Source of the DNA: Helianthus annuus
Lineage: Eukaryota > Streptophyta > Magnoliopsida > Asterales > Asteraceae
Assembly: GCF_002127325.2 (NCBI RefSeq)
Contig: NC_035448.2
Coordinates: 123,919,422-123,983,421 of the forward strand
Length of the DNA: 64,000 nt
Direction of reading: 5' to 3'
Shown: one piece after another, positions 11,542 to 23,197 of the stretch
Layout: every line of letters begins with the position of its first letter
How positions within the stretch are numbered: the stretch's first letter is position 1
Notes under the pieces: generated by a model
Databases searched by the model: none
What the model was told of the DNA's origin: nothing
What the model saw: only the letters and a program-made list of their open reading frames with translations
Made by a program: the position numbers and the translations under genes

Positions 11542-12893
11542 TATAACAACCCTCTAAATAAATTTTCGACACCCCTAATATGTTTAAACTAACCGTATAT
11601 GTCTTAAAACATACCCTGTATATGAAAACCGAGCCCAAATACCATTTCGTAAATAAAAATAAAATAAAAATAAGATTTTGGGATCGCTCGCGGGGCGCGA
11701 AGACCCTCTTGTGTTCCTACGCGGACCACGACAGCTTGGAGTCAGGGTGAGCCCCCAGGCCGCCACGTGGCAGCCTCGTGTCACACCTAGTGGCCGAATC
11801 AGCCAAGCTAGGGCCTACCCTAGCTGGCCTCGCGGGGCGCGAAGGCCCCCTCCTTCTCGTACACGGGGCGCGACGAAGACAATAATCAGCCCTATAAATT
11901 GAGGGCATCGGCAGTTCATTCCGATCGCTCACAACAACTTTCTCTCTCAAATTTCTACATAGCTAAAGTAATTTTCGGGCATATTACCCCCTAAATAACG
12001 AAGTTCTGCCTCGTTGTAAGTATCATAATCCCGGTTACGTATTCGATACGCTGCCCGATTAATCTAGGTTTTCGTAACGGCTGTCGAGGTTCTGCCCGAC
12101 ATAGTCGTTGGAATGCCGTCTCGGGGAGGGTATTACTAATGTAAATATTGGGTTATTATACTAACGCGTGTGCATTTGTGTAATTAATAGATAATCACCA
12201 GGAAATCCTAAAGGAAAACCATAAGACAACAATGTGAGTAATCTCCTTTTTGTAAAGCTTTTTGAAAATTGTTTTTACAAAACCTTTATTTATTTTAAAG
12301 TATAATTAGCAGTGATTGAGTCTTTGTAATTCTTCAATTACTGCTGGTATGTTGGGTTTTTGTATACAACATGTGCAACACGTTACCATTGGACAACGAG
12401 ATAGCCAATGTGTAATATGACCCACCAGTCAGGATTGACATTACTGAATGAGTAATTGTGTAGATATAAACATTGTAATCATTCTCAATAATGTTAAATG
12501 ATAAAACTCTTCTTGATTAAACTGGGATTCACTCACCAGTATTTCCTACTGACAAAATGTTTTTAAACACGTTTCAGGTAACAAAATGTGAAAGCCAAAT
12601 AGAAGCCAGCTGGACAGCACTGAAGGCTTGGAAAAGTGGCTATAAAAGTTACCTAAATAAAGAGATGTTTTTATTAAATAAAATAGGGTTTATCCCTATG
12701 AAAATGTGTGTACTAGAAACTTGGGATTCTCCCATGTGTTTAATATTATAAAAGTGTGATATTTTACTCTGATAAAATATTTCCTAACTACGGTCCTGAT
12801 GTAATTTCCGCTGCCAAACTGATAATCACCGATACCATTGAAACTGGCCGCGGCCGCCCGTTCTTGGGTAATTAGGGGACATGGGTTGTGACA
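11542..12893 (+). repeat. 3' LTR of the chromovirus
   Basis: Homologous along its length to 2743-4090, ending GGTTGTGACA and followed by the target duplication acatg. It keeps the TCGCGGGGCGCGA dyads and the TATA box at 11893-11900. Confidence 0.93.
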
Positions 12894-12898
12894 ACATG

Positions 12899-13409
12899 GC
12901 TTCAATATGTTTGAGTATTTACGTTACTAATAGTGTGCTTTGAGAGTGAAACAAAAATGCAGGTATACTAACATGTCCTTATGAAGATTTGTTGATTGGG
13001 ATGTAAGATTGTACTCGGAAAGATAATAAAAAAGATTAACATGAATAGAGGAATGCGGAATGGTTATTTAACTGCGTATGTCTAGATTACGAACGATGTC
13101 ACCAAATAATAATGATGCCCATGTATGTGGTGATTGAAGGTCGCACGAAATTAACATCACTATGGAGACTAAGAGGTTGAAGATCGAGCCAAAGAGCAAG
13201 GATTGTACGGAAAGAGTGGTCTTATAGCTCGTATTTATGTATTACTTTTAACGCGTTAATCAAGGATGAATATTGTAAATCCTTTTAAGAAGTGTCTAAC
13301 AAATTATAAATGAACCTTCAAAGTATGTTATATAGACATTATAAGAAAGAATTTTTGATTCAGTATTTCCGTTGTGTCTCTTATGGTCAAAACGTTTTAG
13401 GGTGTTACA
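12899..13409. other. Right part of the interrupted outer LTR-like sequence
   Basis: Follows the acatg target duplication and ends GGTGTTACA, a typical LTR 3' terminus. No coding region is visible. I infer that it completes the sequence seen at 1-2737. Confidence 0.4.
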
Positions 13410-13766
13410 GCATCATGTCTATTGCCTCCGTCAATATATCGAGTCATAGTTGAATGTATAGGAATACGTGTCGAAAGTGTTGGTTTTGTAAAGTCTAGAC
13501 ACATTCGCACGAGAGAGTCAACCGTCCTAAGGTCCTTCGAACGAGATGATGATTAGTATGAATAACAGATGTGTAGTTCTCATATGGAACTTTTGGCATT
13601 TGAGGCGAAGCTCTTCCAAAATTGTTTCTCGGTGTTGTAACTCAAATTAATCAATAGAAACAGTTGTTTAACAGTTGTGTTTGTTATAACTTTATATGGA
13701 TTCTGCACATGATAAAGTGAATATCTGATCGGCCGAAGCATTTCTAGGAGCAAAACAGTCCTCACA
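13410..13766 (+). repeat. Probable truncated copia 5' LTR
   Basis: The stretch ends …CTCACA two bases before TGGTATAAAAGC (13769-13780), a mutated initiator-Met PBS, and is followed by a leader and a copia-type gag. It contains ATTCGCACGAGAGAGT, related to the dyads in the leader. The left boundary abuts the end of the outer LTR and is uncertain. Confidence 0.45.
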
Positions 13767-14035
13767 AGTGGTATAAAAGCTTGGAGGCCGATTCAGCGAC
13801 AGGGATCACAATAATCCAGCAGATTTGCATCGATTTCACATCTTTTTCACATCTTTCTTCTACACTTTCATCTTATTCTTCAAATTGACAATGAATTCAT
13901 GGACAAAATTAGCTAAAATTTGACTATGTTGTGCGAATTCACGTAATAACAAACCCTTGAGCAAATTGGATCATAATTCAATCAAAATCAGTGAAAAATT
14001 ATGAAAAATGTCAAAAAAAAGTAACTTGATCTTCG

Positions 14036-14190
14036 AGAGGTTGAACCAGTCGCTCGAAAGAACACACCTTTCACACGAATAGTTCATCCTTTCGCACGAA
14101 AGGACTGAATTTTATCTGTTTTTGGAAAGTTGAAGCCTTCGCACGAAAGGTAATCCCTTTCGCACGAGTAGCATACCATTCGCACGAAAG
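14036..14190 (+). repeat. Repeated CCTTTCG-CA-CGAAAGG dyads in a copia leader
   Basis: A perfect 7-bp stem with a 2-base loop (CCTTTCGCACGAAAGG) occurs once, with at least five decayed relatives (CCTTTCACACGAA, CCTTCGCACGAAAGG, CCCTTTCGCACGAG, CCATTCGCACGAAAGG). All lie between the PBS remnant and the gag start. Confidence 0.75.
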
Positions 14191-14276
14191 GTTATTATTT
14201 CTCATTCACTTTCAAGTTCATTTGACTAAGTGTTTGACTTTTTCAGGTGTTTTTCACATACTTCAAGAGTTTGATC

Positions 14277-16101
14277 ATGGATTCAGATTTCTACAATGCT
14301 TTCGCAACAACGCCTAGTTGGGTGGTTCAGAGTTTAAAGTTAGAAAATGAACTTAGAACGCAACAGAAACCACCAAGAATGATGAGAATAGACGAGCTTA
14401 AGAGTTGGGAAGAACGGTTTTGTAATTGGATTCAAGCATATTATACAGATTGTTGGTATTCAATCATACGTGAGTATGCTGAACCAGTAACAAATGATGG
14501 ACAAAAGAAAATACTGTTGCAATTTGATGAAACTGAAAGAGAAAAATTCATAAATGAATGGAAAATAATAAACTTTTTACATGAATCAGTAAAAGACAAT
14601 ATTCTTACCCTCTTAGAGCATAATGGAACGACATTTTCAATCTAGAAAGCATTGAAATCAAAATATCAGAGCAATGAATAAATGATGAAAAATGAAAGAG
14701 CATTAATGAAAAAAGAATTTGAAAGGTTTACAAGCTTGAAGGGTGAATCATTGAAACAGTTAATTGAAAAATACTGTTATTTGGTGAAAGAATTGAAAAA
14801 GATAAAGAAGAACTAGTTGATAGGTTGGCTGATGCGGTACCTCGGGATGGAGATTGGTCAACATATCTGATGGTTTTGAAAAGTGGGGGAGAATATTGTG
14901 ATTACACTCTTGAGATGTTTATTGAAAAGCTGGAAGGACACGGATTAGAGTTGAGAAAAACAAGAATGCAGAATTCAAACACACATCAAGATGTGGGTCT
15001 GTATTACAAGGATAGTAGTTCATTAAACATTTAGAGCCCGAAGATACAGACCGCATACATTGCAGATAGTTCAACGGGGTTTTCTGGCTTTTCATCAAAC
15101 AACACGAACAATAGTAGTGGAGTATCGACATTCTCAAGTTTTGATTCAAATTTCTCAACCCCGAGTTCAAAATCATCACAAGGTTTCAATTCATATTCAA
15201 ATCAAAGAAATTCAAAGGATCATGAACTTCAATGCAATATAGCAGTTAACTTGCAGAATGCTCAGGGTCTAAGTGAATCCACAGTAAAACATCAAATGGT
15301 GTTTCTAGCATCAGTTATTGAGTCACATGACAGTCTAATTGTTGGAAAAATTGGAAATGTTAATATGACAAAAGAGGACTATGATCAGATAGACCAGGAG
15401 GAATTAGAGATGATGGATATCATGTGGAATATGACAAGTATTTTTAGACGAGCACAGAGGTTTTTTGAAATCACGGGAAGAATTTATAAAGTGAGTCCTG
15501 ATTCAAAATTGGGGTTTGACAAATCAAAGATTACATGCTTTAAATGTCAGCAACGAGGGCATTTCAAGAGAGAGTGTCAAAGTCTGGAAGTTCAGGGAAA
15601 TGAGAATCCTTTTTATAGTGATTACTATCAAAAGGCATTCAACCACAAAACATCGTTTCAGCCAAATATGACACAGTTGCAAATAAAAATGAGTCATCAA
15701 AAAGAAATAAAGCTTTGATGGTGACTCAAAATGATGAAGGTTTCAACTGGGATAACTACATCATGACGAATAATGGTTGTGCGTTGCTTGCTGAAATTAT
15801 TAATGAGCCTGAACAAATGAGTGAAGAAACATCTCAATCATTTGAAGAATTGATGCAAGAAAGTTTAATATATATGTTGTCTCCTGAAATGTATGATATG
15901 TTTGCAGGTTGTATTGGAAACAACTCAGGATCTAATGAAAGACAAAGAAGAAGAAAAGATAGAAAATGCTGAAGAAATCATCAAAGTAGAGAGAATGATG
16001 AATGAAGAGAATGTGGGCAACATAGAAGATAAAGCTATGATGGCTCAGATTGAAGAGGAAAAGAAAAGCATTGCGTTAGAGAAGAGGGATGAGCCAGTTT
16101 G
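14277..16101 (+). pseudogene. Ty1/copia gag fragment
   Basis: Begins MDSDFYNAFATTPSWVVQSL and continues through a gag (UBN2-like) body with ELKSWEERFCNWIQAYY. Stops occur at 14643-14645 and shortly after, then further frames carry LVDRLADAVPRDGDWSTYL. A CCHC knuckle CFKCQQRGHFKREC lies near 15537-15578. The C-terminal part (15715-16101) is acidic and coiled-coil-like, with many Glu, Lys and Met. No protease, integrase or RT follows, so only the 5' third of a copia element survives. Multiple nonsense codons and frameshifts show long decay. Confidence 0.75.
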
Positions 16102-16275
16102 AACAGACGAAAAGTGAAAAGATTGTGAAAGAAAAAAAGTAAAAACTTGAGAATGAAAAAGATGATGAGAAAAATGCGTTTGAGTGCAAGAAAAATCTCA
16201 ACCATTTTTTTTCTACAATTTTTTTTATTAAAAATAGCTATTTTTTATATATAAAAATACTTTTTTTCAAAAAAA

Positions 16276-16622
16276 AGGGTTCAAGTGAAAACTCCTTTTA
16301 TCACGAAAAGTCGAAAACTAACTAAAAAAACCTAAAAAATATACCAGTTTTTTTTTTTTTTTTTTACAATTTATAATAAAAATCACTATTTTTTATATAT
16401 AAAAAAACATCTTTTTCAAAAAAAAAAAAAATTGTAGTGCACATGTGCAATAATACACATGTGTAGTATACATATATTGCACATGTGCAGTACAAGTTTT
16501 TTTTAAAGTTTTTTTATATACAAAAACTAGCGAAAATTTATAAAAAAATTGGTACGGTTTTTAGGATTTTTTTAGTTAGTTTTCGGGTTTTCACTTTAAC
16601 TAGATGTTTTCAATTGAACCCT
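16276..16622. mobile_element. MITE with terminal inverted repeats (agggttcaa…ttgaaccct)
   Basis: The left end AGGGTTCAAGTGAAAAC and right end …TTCAATTGAACCCT are inverted repeats. The inner part of each arm also pairs (cgaaaactaactaaaaaaa with its complement near 16570-16586). The centre contains palindromic GCACATGTGC blocks. No ORF is present. Flanking A/T runs hide the target duplication. A related A/T-rich block (tattttttatatataaaa) also lies just outside at about 16230. Confidence 0.6.

Positions 16623-16625
<3 letters not shown>

Positions 16626-16652
<27 letters not shown>
16626..16652. repeat. (TA)n microsatellite
   Basis: Uninterrupted TA repeat between the MITE and the LINE. Confidence 0.95.
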
Positions 16653-16657
<5 letters not shown>

Positions 16658-16717
16658 TAGGTTTCGAGTTTATCCATCAGATTAAGTTTAATAGTTCTAG
16701 TAAAGGAAGAGGAACCG

Positions 16718-18211
16718 ATGGAGAGACGGAGGCCGGAGAATGAAGGAAGAGGAAACGTCAAGACTAACTAGGAGGACATCACTAAGTATTTTGTTACAAA
16801 ACTTCCTGAAAACTGCAACTCGTTCGATCTTTCGAACATGTTTAGGAATTACGGTAATGTAACAGGGGCTTACGTGGCTAGGAAAAGAGACAAGGAAGGA
16901 AACATCCTCGGGTTTGTGAGCATGAAGGGGGTGGCAGACAAGAAGGAATTGGAGAGATCCCTAAACACAATACGTATGGAGAACTATAAGATTAAGGTTA
17001 ACATTGCAAAGTTCACTCGGGAGAACCAAGGTAAGACATCGGAGCATAACAACCCCAAACAGATACAACAACCACAACCGGCATACCCAATACGTCATCC
17101 GGCGAATCCGAACCCCTTGCTTCAACCAAGGAACGGGAAGACTTACGCCGACATGGCGAGGACAGAAAAGACCATGGAGATCGCTCCGGATGTGGATGAA
17201 TTTAATTTGTGGCATGGGCGGGCACTGATTGGAACAACGATTGATTTCACTATTCTCAGGACCTTCAATATTCTTCTCAAAAGGCTGGTATCACCAACAC
17301 CAGTATCCAGTACTTGGGAGGATGCAACCTAATGCTAGTTTTCGAATCAACGGACGAGGCAACAAAGTTTTTTTAGTAATAAGACGCAATGGGGAGAATG
17401 GTTCTGTAGGCTGGACATTTGGGAAGGGCAATCCTTGCCTTATGAACGAATTGCCTGGCTCAAGATCTATGGATTCCCGTTACATCTTATGCAGAATAAG
17501 ATCTTCAATGACATCGGTACTCAATACGGCAAACTCCTTCACCCCTCTCAATTGGATGGTAATGATGCAAATCTTTCGTACGAATGTATTGGTGTGCTTG
17601 TGGACAAGGGAGAGAGGATATCTGACACCATCACCCTAAAATGGAGAGGGAAGGCCTTTAAAATCTGGATTGTGGAAGAATTAGAAGAATGGATACCTGA
17701 TTGTCTGAAAAACCTTCCCGATTCGGATAAGAACGATATGGAATTCAGTCCGGTAACCAGTGGAGAAGTATTGGGGGACTTTCAAAACTCCGACGAAAAC
17801 ATGGATTCCGACCGATTATCGGCCGAATCAGAAAGTACAGACAACGAAGGGTCAGACGAGGATGGATCGGAAGACGAAGCGGATGACGTTCTCGTGGATG
17901 ACACGCCAATCCGTATTCACATGGATGTAGGTTTCGAAAAGGCAACTCCAGGCATTATTGTGCATAGGGAAGGTCCCATGGAGAAAGTATCGAATATACT
18001 ACATACAACTTTTGAGGATTCAAACCCCAAGGTGGGTTTTAATGTAGGTGGAACGACATCAACTGGCTCACATGGGGAGAGGATTTTAGGCCCTAAAAGA
18101 TTTAAATTAAGAAGGTCAAGGCCCAGGTCAAATTACAATATAGGAAGCCCAAATGTGGGATCTGATGAGCCCAGAGCAAAAAAAAAGGCCCAGGTCTTCT
18201 ACACCCAATAA
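16718..18211 (+). pseudogene. LINE ORF1 (RRM-like RNA-binding protein)
   Basis: ATG at 16718 starts MERRRPENEGRGN. An in-frame TAG at 16769-16771 interrupts it. The next segment has an RRM-like pattern: YFVTKLPENCNSFDL, then GNVTGAYVARKRDKEGN, GFVSMKGV and KIKVNIAKF. The reading shifts frame at least twice between about 17200 and 17430. It re-enters the original frame with LPYERIAWLKIYGFPLH and a segment typical of the plant LINE ORF1 C-terminal region, then an acidic tail (17740-17900). The intact protein would bind LINE RNA in a ribonucleoprotein; this copy is dead. Confidence 0.75.
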
Positions 18212-18508
18212 AATCGATGGCCAACCAATAGCCACGTTTCAATATCCTTTTCCACCTGTTAGCATCTACAACTTACAGGAGACTGGGGCAGAAGCAGAAC
18301 AAGAGCAGGTAAGGATTTTGGAAGAAGGGGTAATTGAAGAAGGGGCATAACCAGTGAACCATGATTGACAAGTAGATACCATACACCCAGAGGCTGTGGA
18401 GATCGATGACACGATTATTGTCGGCCAAGGCATGGGGATCAATCTCGCCAATCATGCAAAGCTAGTGGAATTGGAAATCAAGGATGAAGGAGTGGACGAG
18501 GTTCTACA

Positions 18509-21500
18509 ATGAATTTGCTCAGTATAAATATCAAAGGGGCCGGAAGCTCGGGGAAGGCCGATTGGATCAGGAGGTTAAAAGTAGACCATGGTATTACAAT
18601 CATATGTATGCAGGAAACAATGTATGCAGAAGGTAACAGAATTTGTTTTGGTAATTTCAGGGGCAAACACAAAACACAATTTTGCAGTTGAATGGGTTAA
18701 CGCTTCTGGTCGGTCGGGGGGATTGGCCACCCTTTGGGATCCCACTATCTTACACATCACAGATTCAGTCAAGGATCAGAATTTCCTGCTGGTATCAGGG
18801 TTGGTTATGGGGGTCGGTGGCATGTTCAATATATTAAACGTCTACGCACCACAGACGTCAAGCGGGAAGCGAGATTTATGGGAGAAAATCGAAAATCTAA
18901 AGTGAATCAGGGGAGGGTATTGGGTAATTCTGGGGGATTCAACTCTGTTAGAGTGCCAGAAGATAGAAGAAATTCTAGATTCGATGCGGTTGCAGCAGCT
19001 CACTTCAACAGTTTCATTCATAATGCCAATCTTTATGAATACATTTTGGGAGATCGGATGTTTACCTTTAGATCCATGGATGGTGACAAGCTCAGTCGAA
19101 TAGATAGAATTTTTGTTTGCTCTGACTTTTGGAACAAATGGCCAAAAGCATCTTATCGTGCCTTGGCGAGAGATCTCTCGGATCATAGCCCATTAATTAT
19201 TCTCTCTGCTCACAACAATTTCGGTAAGATTCCTTTCAAATTCTTTAATTCATGGTTAGAATATCCTGAGTTGTGCAACGTTATTCGTAAAACTGCGAAT
19301 GAGTTCCACTACGAAGGACATGCCGATGTTAGGTTAGCTAAGAAACTAAGGGCAATTAAGGAAGAGGTAAAGAAATGGATCAAAGACAAGAATGACAAAG
19401 AACTAGAGGCCTTGAAAAAGGCAAAGGAAAATGTGAAGACTTAGATGCGACAGTCGAAATAAGAGATCTGACATACGTTGAGCGCAAGCTAAATTTGGAT
19501 TCGAAAAAAATAATTGCTAAAATAAATGATAAAAAAATGATCGATTTAAGACAAAAGGCGAGGGTTCGGTGGGCCTCGTTGGGTGATGATAATTCGGCTT
19601 ACTTTCATGGATGCATCAATAGCCGTATCGGGCGTAGCAGGATTAATGGGCTGACTATTAACAATGAGTGGTGTATTAATCCAGCATCTATAAAAACTGA
19701 AGCTATGGTTTTTTTCGCAAATCGGTTCAAGGAACCAACTGAAAACAGACCTCAATTCCACTGCTCACATCTTAAAACCTTATCGAGCGCGGATATTGAA
19801 TTTCTGGTTGAGCCTTTTAACATTGTGGAAGTGAAGGAAGCTGTTTGGGCTTGTGGGGATGACCGGGCCCCAGGGCCTAGACGGTTTCAATTTCAGATTT
19901 ATCAAATTCTTTTGGGACGTATTGGGCGAAGATTTCTTTAACGTGTTACAACATTTTCATGAAACCGGAGTTATTAGTTATGGATGTTCATCATCTTTCA
20001 TTACACTAATTCCTAAGTCCAATAATACCTCAAATCTTAATGAGTTTCGGCCAATAAATCTCATCGGATGCATCAGTAAAGTTATATCCAAAGTATTGGC
20101 CAACAGACTTAAAGTGGTCATTCACTCGATTATATCCGAAGAGCAATCAGCATTTCTTTCCAACCGTAACATACTCGATGGGCCGATGATCATCAACGAA
20201 GTTCTTTCTTGGGTTAAACAGGCAAGGTCCAAGGCTATGCTATTGAAGGTTGATTTTAATAAAGCCTTTGACTCCATATCGTGGTCATTTATTGACTCGG
20301 TACTGGAACAAATGCTCTTTCCGACCAAATGGAGAGCTTGGATTAAAGGTGTTCTAAGGTCTTCCCATTCATCAGTGCTTGTAAATGGATCTCCTACAAA
20401 AAATTTTTGCTATGAACGTGGCGTTCGTCAGGGAGACCCTCTATCCCCTTTTATTTTTATTCTTGCAATGGAGGCCTTCTCCTCATTTGTGACGAGCGCT
20501 TCTGAGATGGGGCTAATCCGTGGGATTCCTATTCCTAATGGAGGTCCGTCGGTAAGCCACCTAATTTTTGCTGATGATGTGCTTATTGCAGGTGAATGGT
20601 TGCAATCGAATGCAAGAAATATAAGAAGGATAATGCACTATTTCGCTCTTGTTTCCGGTCTCCGTCTAAACTATCGGAAATCGAGCTTATATGGAGTTGG
20701 TGTGGCGATGGAAGAAACTGAAGGTATGGCAGCTGAGATTAGATGCCAAGCTGGCGTCTTTCCTTTTGTGTATCTTGGAATCAAAGTTGGAGCAAACATG
20801 AATAAATTTTCAAACTGGTCCCCGGTTATCGACGCATTTGAAGCGCGCCTCTCACAATGGAAAGCTAACACTCTTTCAGTGGGTGGGAGATTAACGCTTA
20901 TCAAAAGTGTATTGGATAACTTACCAACGTATTACTTTTCACTATTCAAAGCACCGAAATCGGTAATAGATAGACTGGACCAGCTGAGACGCAACTTCTT
21001 TTGGAGAGGCACAAGTGAAAAATCCAAAATGGCATGGGTGAAATGGCAAACTGTGATATTGCCTTGGGAACACGGTGGACTTGGATTGGGTTCTCTAATG
21101 GACTTTAATAGAAGTCTTCTGTCCAAATGGTGTTGGAGATTCAAATCAGAACCTAACAGGCTATGGAGGAGAGTGGTACAAGGTCTCCATCACTCGAGCA
21201 GAAAGTGGGAGTTTTTACCTCTTAAAGCTGGAAGACTGGGTGTATGGTGTAATATAAACAAGGTAGAAAGAGATTTGAGGAACCAAAATATTTCCTTGGG
21301 GAAACTCATAATCGGTACACGGGGGGGGGGGGGGTGGGGCCTCAATAAGGTTTTGGACGGATCGCTGGGCGGGAGATTCGTGTTTCAAAGACTTATTTCC
21401 GGCACTATTCAGATTAGAGCAAGTTAAACTTTGCTTAGTCTGCGACCGGGTGTTGTTTGATGATACTGTGTCAGTTTTTAATTGGAATTGGAGCAGAGAT

Positions 21501-22175
21501 CCTGAAGGCATGATGGAGATCAAATAGCTAGAAGAATGTTTAAATACTATCAACATGATTCAAAGGAAGGAAGGTGAAGATAAATGGACGTGGACTATCA
21601 GCAAAGATGGCAGTTTTTCAGTCAAATCACTCAAAAAAATCCTCGTCGAATCAGGTGTTCCGCTAGAAGAACCGTGGCTATCCTGGAATAATTGGCTTCC
21701 AATGAATATCAATGTATTCGGATGGCGTATGGCTAGAAATCGACTCCCAACAAAGGTAGAACTTCTAAAAACGGGTATCCAGGTCAACTCTGCTGCTTGC
21801 CCATTTTGTGGCGACTCGGATGAATCTTTGGACCACATTTTACTCTCGTGTTATGTTGCGGCAGTTGTTTGGCAGTCGATCTCGACCTGGTGCAACATCC
21901 CCCTCCCCCCCATTTATGCATTCACACTGCAGGACCTTTTCGTCATACATCGAGGCGGCGATACCTCCCTGCTGAAGCAACGGTTGATTAGAACAGTGAT
22001 ACTTCTTGCGTGCTGGTTGATATGGAGAACGAGAAATGAAGTAATTTTCAAGTCTAAAAACCTAGACGTGGGAAATATTATCACAGAAGTGAAAACATTA
22101 GGATACCTATGGGTCAAACATCGGTCAAAGATTGAATCGCTTGATTGGGATCAATGGTGTAGTTTCAAGTTCTAA
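18509..22175 (+). pseudogene. LINE ORF2 (endonuclease-reverse transcriptase)
   Basis: The start MNLLSINIKGAGSSGKADW followed by ITIICMQET is the N-terminus of an apurinic-type endonuclease, and later pieces keep SRIDRIFVCSDFW and LSDHSPLI. Several frameshifts separate it from the RT, whose longest open stretch is 19853-21427: ITLIPKSNN, FRPINLIGCISKVISKVLANRL, KVDFNKAFDSISW, GVRQGDPLSPFIF and the catalytic LIFADDVLIAGEW. The zinc-binding zf-RVT domain (NVFGWRMARNRLPTK, CPFCGDSDESLDHILLSC) is at 21555-22175 in another frame. Many frameshifts make it a pseudogene. Confidence 0.88.
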
Positions 22176-22263
22176 TCTATATATGTAATTTGGTTTGAGC
22201 CAGCTCTTGACCGTTTGGTTGTATGTATAGTAGGTTTTAATAAAATTAGCCTTTCAAAAAAAA

Positions 22264-22628
22264 TTGACATCTCTATTTTTTACAAACCATGGCATCTTTA
22301 GCTACAATCCCAGTTTATTTATAGTTGACATATAATTATAAAGTTTCTAGATGCATGTGTTAGAACAAATGTAATGTTTAAAAATTGATTGTGTGGTTGA
22401 ATTTCTAACTGCATTTGCAACTGATGACGCCTTTATGACATAAAAAGATCGGACTACAAGTGGTTCGATCCAGACCGTTGATTCCTTTGACCTGCAAGAA
22501 AATTTTACTATTCTGACTCATTGTCAAGATATTTAAGGTTACATTTACCCTAAGAGATATTTTATCTTTTTATATTTATTACACGTTTCTCAAAACTATA
22601 CAAAGTTTTTGTTGATTTATAACTGGTA
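22264..22628. other. Short intergenic stretch
   Basis: AT-rich sequence between the LINE tail and the next MITE. I see no gene, RNA or element in it. Confidence 0.5.
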
Positions 22629-23188
22629 GGGTGCAAACGAACACAAACAAGACGTTTGTGTTCGTTTGTTAAGAGATATATGTGTTTACGAACCGTTCAT
22701 GAACACTTATCGAACGAGATTTTATGTTCGTGTTCGTTTGTTAAGGAAATGAACTTGTTCGTGTTCGTTTGTGTTTGTTTGTTAATTTTAGGTAACAAAC
22801 AAAAACAAACGTTGACAAACACAAATGAGCATAAACTAATGTTCATGGACACAAATGGAAACAAACGAACACAAACAATCGTTTCATGAACAAAATATAT
22901 AATACACTAACACTTATTAGATATTTAATTTGTCGGAATTTTAAAGTATTTAAATAGATATAAAAACTAAAAACACTAATGAACTATAGAACACAAACAG
23001 ACACGTTACCGAACGTTCACGAACATAAACGAACGAACACGACCTCTGTTCATGTTTGTTCATTTAAATAAACGAACGAAATTTCTTGTTCATGTTTGTT
23101 TGTTTAATAAACGAACAAACACAAACGAACTTCCCGTCGAACGCTTCACGAACTATTCGCCGAACGTTTGGTTCGTTTGCAGCCCTAA
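22629..23188. mobile_element. MITE rich in CAAACGAAC palindromes
   Basis: The ends GGGTGCAAACGAAC and GTTCGTTTGCAGCCCTAA are inverted repeats. Both sides are flanked by taactggta (22620-22628 and 23189-23197), a 9-bp target duplication. The interior is a dense alternation of gttcgtttg and caaacgaac that could fold repeatedly on itself. A 9-bp duplication suggests a Mutator-like transposase in trans; because the exact ends are ambiguous by 1-2 bases, hAT (8 bp) is not excluded. Confidence 0.75.
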
Positions 23189-23197
23189 TAACTGGTA

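Larger units (their letters stand above)
2743..12893 (+). mobile_element. Ty3/gypsy chromovirus (Tekay/Del-like), full length but defective
   Basis: Two long LTRs (2743-4090 and 11542-12893) flank PBS, upstream ORF, gag, protease, RT, RNase H, integrase and a C-terminal chromodomain-like region, then a polypurine tract. The target duplication acatg is present at 2738-2742 and 12894-12898. Domain order (integrase last, followed by a chromodomain) places it among plant chromoviruses; the LTR ends (…CAACC, GGTTGTGACA) suit the Tekay/Del group. Frameshifts, nonsense codons, loss of the protease Asp and a nested solo LTR make it non-functional. It sits inside an outer LTR-like sequence, so the order of insertion is outer LTR, this element, then the family A LTR. 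Confidence 0.93.
16654..22263 (+). mobile_element. L1-type LINE, degenerate
   Basis: Two ORF regions: ORF1 with an RNA-recognition fold, ORF2 with endonuclease, RT and a zf-RVT domain. A 3' end carrying aataaa (about 22239) and a short A-tail (22255-22263) shows the non-LTR retrotransposon layout. The 5' boundary after the TA repeat is approximate, and I could not identify a target duplication. A poly-G run near 21321-21333 breaks ORF2. Confidence 0.88.
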
